Origin: Kitasatospora purpeofusca
Lineage (GTDB): Bacteria; Actinomycetota; Actinomycetes; Streptomycetales; Streptomycetaceae
NCBI RefSeq assembly: GCF_000718025.1
Contig: NZ_JODS01000041.1
Location: forward strand, 27,339 to 91,338
Reading direction: 5' to 3'
DNA length: 64,000 bases
Below the pieces are notes generated by a model. That model had not been told where the DNA came from and did not search any database. It worked only from the letters and a program-made list of their open reading frames with translations. This document shows, in pieces, positions 61,537 to 64,000 of the stretch (its first letter is position 1; the number at the start of each line of letters is the position of its first letter). Position numbers and translations under genes: made by a program.

Positions 61537-62052
61537 TTGTACGACGGACGGAAGGGATCCTCGAGTCCGTTCGAGCAGACCGTCTACCTCCTCGCGGAGG
61601 CCGGCCGCGCCGTCGACCGCCTGCTCGCCGAACGGCTGGAGCACCGCGGGCTGACCCCGGCCCACCAGGCGCTGCTGTCGACACTGGCCACCCTGGGACC
61701 GCACGGCCGACAGGACCTCGTGGAACGGCTCGCGCTGCCCGGGGCGGATACGCACCGGGCACTCGACGACCTGCTCTCCCGCGGCCTGCTGCAGTCGATG
61801 GTGGTCCACATCGGGGGGCGCCAGGAACTGCTGGCGATCACCGACTCGGGCCGGGCCACGCTGGACCTGCTCCACACCGACGCCTCCGCCGCGCAGGACG
61901 GCCTGCTGGCCGCGCTGACGAGGGGCCAGCGCGTCGAGCTCAACTCGCTGCTCCGACGCGTGTGCGCCGCCGCCGCCCGAGGGGCCGGCGGGCTGGGCGA
62001 GGCCGCGGGTGACGGAAGCCGGACGCCGGCGGCCGGCACCCGGTCCGCCTGA
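61537..62052 (+). CDS. MarR-family regulator
   Basis: A protein of 171 residues with the MarR winged helix: PFEQTVYLLAEAGRAVDRLLAERL, then GLTPAHQALLSTLATLGPHGRQDLVERLALPGADTHRALDDLLSRGLLQSMV. The start is taken as TTG 61537, with GGGGA at six bases. ATG 61471 is in frame, but lies across an inverted repeat (GGTGAGCC-TC-GGCTTACC, 61474-61491) and introduces a TTA codon, so it looks like a promoter/operator region instead. The target is unknown. Confidence 0.8.
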   Translation: MYDGRKGSSSPFEQTVYLLAEAGRAVDRLLAERLEHRGLTPAHQALLSTLATLGPHGRQDLVERLALPGADTHRALDDLLSRGLLQSMVVHIGGRQELLAITDSGRATLDLLHTDASAAQDGLLAALTRGQRVELNSLLRRVCAAAARGAGGLGEAAGDGSRTPAAGTRSA

Positions 62053-62175
62053 GCGGTCCGGGCATTCGAATGCCCTGGTCAAGGCCATGACGGCCGGTTC
62101 GCGTCCGACCGGTTCCAGGGGCCTCCCCGGGGCGTAACGGGTTGATTCCAGTAGAACAATCGGACCGTAAAAAGT

Positions 62176-62212
62176 GAGGGAAGGCTTACCTTTCTAAGGT
62201 TAGCCTTCCCTC
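62176..62212. promoter_or_regulatory. Iron-box-like palindrome directly before the CopD gene
   Basis: GAGGGAAGGCTTACCTT (62176-62192) faces AAGGTTAGCCTTCCCTC (62196-62212), an inverted repeat with one mismatch and a 3-nt spacer. It contains TAAGGTTAG, close to the DmdR/IdeR half site (TTAGGTTAG). It ends at the base before ATG 62213. No ribosome site lies between, so the transcript may be leaderless. Confidence 0.6.
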
Positions 62213-63391
62213 ATGAACAGCCTGATGCTGGCCGCGGACACGGCCGGATACACCATGCCCCAGACCTGGCGGATCCTCACCAAGGCCGGTTACTTCATCG
62301 GCCTGAGCGGTGCCATCGGCGCCACCGTCGGCTACGCCGCCGCGGTGCGCCCCGCGCTCGGGAACGCCGAGCGCAACGGAGCCGGCCCCGACGCCGCGGT
62401 GCTGAGATCCAGATCGGCGGCCTACGTCGCCTGGGCGGGCGTGGTGCTGCTGATCGCCGGCTACTTCCAGCTCGCCGCCCGCGTCGCCCGCTCCGGCAAG
62501 GGGATGCCCTTCGGCGACGCCCTGGCCCCCGACCGGATCTGGCACTTCCTCCGCGCCCCCGCCGCCAAGGGCGCCTGGATCGCCCAGGGCACCGTCTACC
62601 TCGTGCAGAACATCGTCCTCCTCGCTGCCGCGGCCGTGATGATCGCCCTGTTCGTCCCGGCCGTCCGCCGGCACACCGACCGCGTCGTGCTCGCCGCGCT
62701 GCCGGCGGCGCTCGCCGTCACCCTGGTCGCCGCCGTCCCCCCGATCGCGCCGACCACCTTCGACCGCTGGCTCGACCTCGTCCTCGACCAGGTCCACATC
62801 GTCTCCGGCACGGTCTGGCTCGGCGGACTGGCACTGCTGGTCGCCCTGGCCGGTACCCGCCGCAGCCTCGGCGACGGCGCCGGGCTGCTCTGGGCCCAGC
62901 TGTGGCAGCGCTTCGGCCTCGTCGCGATGGTCTGCGTCGGTGCGATCACCGTCTCCGGCCTGTGGCTGAGCTGGAAGCACGTCGGCAGCGTCCCGCAGCT
63001 GTGGACCACCGGATACGGCATCGCGCTGATGGTCAAGGTGCTGCTCGTGGCCGGGCTGGTGACCGCCGGCGCCTTCAACCAGTTCTGGCTGATGCCCCGG
63101 ATCACCCGGGCCCGCCTCGCCGACGACACCGCCACGCTGCGCGACCTGACCCTCGGGCACTTCCCCAAGGTCGTGTGGGGCGAGGTCGCGCTGGGCCTCG
63201 CCGTCCTGCTGGTACTGCCCTTCATCGCCGGCTCGGCCCGCACCGAGGCCGGCAGCCCCAAGGCGGTCTTCTCCGGCAGCATCCTCGCCGCCGGTGCCGC
63301 GCTGGTGGTCGCCCTCGCGGTCTCCCTGTACGCGACGGCCAAGGTCTCCGACCTCCTCGCCCGCCGTCCGCTCCCGGCCGCAGCGGTCTGA
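62213..63391 (+). CDS. CopD-family membrane protein
   Basis: A 392-residue protein with eight or nine membrane helices. The CopD domain is evident: DLVLDQVHIVSGTVWLGGLALLV, then QRFGLVAMVCVGAITVSGLWLSWKHVGS and GIALMVKVLLVAGLVTAGAFNQF. CopD proteins import copper or act in copper-enzyme loading. Here the gene follows an iron-box-like palindrome, so iron control is possible. ATG 62213 directly abuts that site. A strong terminator follows. Confidence 0.88.
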   Translation: MNSLMLAADTAGYTMPQTWRILTKAGYFIGLSGAIGATVGYAAAVRPALGNAERNGAGPDAAVLRSRSAAYVAWAGVVLLIAGYFQLAARVARSGKGMPFGDALAPDRIWHFLRAPAAKGAWIAQGTVYLVQNIVLLAAAAVMIALFVPAVRRHTDRVVLAALPAALAVTLVAAVPPIAPTTFDRWLDLVLDQVHIVSGTVWLGGLALLVALAGTRRSLGDGAGLLWAQLWQRFGLVAMVCVGAITVSGLWLSWKHVGSVPQLWTTGYGIALMVKVLLVAGLVTAGAFNQFWLMPRITRARLADDTATLRDLTLGHFPKVVWGEVALGLAVLLVLPFIAGSARTEAGSPKAVFSGSILAAGAALVVALAVSLYATAKVSDLLARRPLPAAAV

Positions 63392-63420
63392 CGGTCCGAC
63401 CGCGTTCGGCGGGACCGACG

Positions 63421-63461
63421 CCCCCGGCCCGGCCACCTCACGGAGGTGGCCGGGCCGGGGG
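63421..63461. terminator. Strong hairpin terminator after the CopD gene
   Basis: A perfect 19-bp inverted repeat (CCCCCGGCCCGGCCACCTC) with a 3-nt loop, followed by TTT. Lies between convergent genes. Confidence 0.85.
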
Positions 63462-63671
63462 TTTCGTGCTTTCGGGGGTGCAGGGTTGCGCCGCAAGGGT
63501 CGGTGGGTCGCAGTGGGGAAGCCGCCCGGGTCGCCGGGGCGTCCTTCCACCGGGCCGAGGGGGCCCGGGCCGGCCTCGGCGAACCCCGGTGCCAGCCGTG
63601 CCCGTTCGCGCCCGTGCCGGCTCGTGAAAGCTCGTCCGCCGATCCTTTCCCGTCGGGGTCGGGGAACGCGG

Positions 63672-63703
63672 ACGCCCCGTCCGGGGGGTTCCGGGCGGGG
63701 CGT
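63672..63703 (-). terminator. Hairpin terminator on the EfeU side
   Basis: ACGCCCCGTCCGG pairs with CCGGGCGGGGCGT with one mismatch and a 6-nt loop, 44 bases past the stop of the minus-strand permease fragment. The remaining bases 63462-63746 show no gene. Confidence 0.65.
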
Positions 63704-63746
63704 TGCGTGGTGTCGTGGGTGCGCCGGGTGGCGCGGGCCGGTGGTG

Positions 63747-64000
63747 TCAGGCGGTGGGACGGGCCTCGGTGGTGCCGGTGGTGCCGGAGGCCCCGGTGGG
63801 CCTGGGCGCGGTGGGCTTGGCGGGGCCGCCGCCGAGGACGCCGAAGAAGAACGCCAGGGTCGGTGCGAGGTAGGCGAGCCAGACGACGATCTGGAACACG
63901 GTGGGGTCGGGCTGGAAGTTGAGGACGCCCTTGAGGAGGGTGCCGTACCAGCTGTCCTTGGGGATGGTGCTGGAGATGTCGAAGGCGAGGTTGTGCAGGC
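63747..64000 (-). CDS. FTR1/EfeU-like iron permease, C-terminal end (runs off the window)
   Basis: The last 83 codons of a membrane protein. The sequence LHNLAFDISSTIPKDSWYGTLL, FQPDPTVFQIVVWLAYLAPTLAFFFGVL fits the C-terminal helix region of FTR1/EfeU ferrous/ferric permeases. A Pro/Thr/Gly-rich tail (PTGASGTTGTTEARPTA) ends at TGA 63747-63749. The 5' end lies outside the window. Iron-uptake context agrees with the nearby iron-box-like site and, at a distance, the DyP peroxidase. Confidence 0.7.
   Translation of the reverse strand, partial: LHNLAFDISSTIPKDSWYGTLLKGVLNFQPDPTVFQIVVWLAYLAPTLAFFFGVLGGGPAKPTAPRPTGASGTTGTTEARPTA

Overview
The window is very GC-rich DNA of Streptomyces/Kitasatospora type: near-exclusive G or C third codon positions, GTG and TTG starts, ATGA overlaps, LAL, SARP and HxlR regulators, and families typical of streptomycetes (TIGR04222, GPP34, DUF5990, DUF4360). 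No rRNA, complete tRNA or CRISPR array was seen. Assignments come from reading motifs, without database searches.

Bases 1-12020 are the edge of an ansamycin-type polyketide cluster. The 3' end of a modular type I PKS (KS-AT-ACP, frame broken twice) is followed by a RifF-like amide synthase in place of a thioesterase and by a FAD monooxygenase. On the opposite strand a class II DAHP synthase, most likely the amino-DAHP synthase that starts the AHBA starter-unit pathway, is translationally coupled to a large LuxR (LAL) regulator. A SARP-type regulator lies divergently. The rest of the cluster should lie to the left of the window.

Bases 12010-19602 are a tightly coupled minus-strand operon: peptide-type ABC importer (lipoprotein, two permeases, one fused double ATPase), then a DszC-like flavin monooxygenase and a luciferase-like monooxygenase, probably for scavenging an organosulfur or similar compound. 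Bases 19871-28601 hold an HxlR/MFS efflux pair, a LuxR remnant, a DUF1345 protein, an AraC-controlled SDR/ABM-monooxygenase/esterase group, and an unusual pair made of a LeuA-like aldolase and a Sua5/YrdC-like protein. Bases 28703-43318 hold surface and redox genes (LPXTG protein, beta-helix lipoprotein, DyP peroxidase, sulfite-oxidase-like molybdoenzyme, WrbA, SGNH hydrolase, TSUP transporter) and an NLR-like NB-ARC/TPR protein with a short amyloid-like N-terminal motif.

Bases 43306-46870 are an accessory scar: the 3' half of a tRNA-Met gene fused to the end of the TSUP gene, a broken phage-tail gene, two small secreted proteins (one a ricin-type lectin) and a decayed IS630 transposase. From 46982 the backbone resumes: a copper-type multicopper oxidase unit with a CsoR-like operator, a HelD/HelR-type helicase, a Gre-like factor, a cupin with an XRE regulator, barstar-like and GPP34 proteins, a CoiA-like nuclease, a BlaI/M56 protease pair, a MarR regulator, a CopD protein behind an iron-box-like palindrome, and the C-terminal end of an EfeU-type iron permease running off the right edge.
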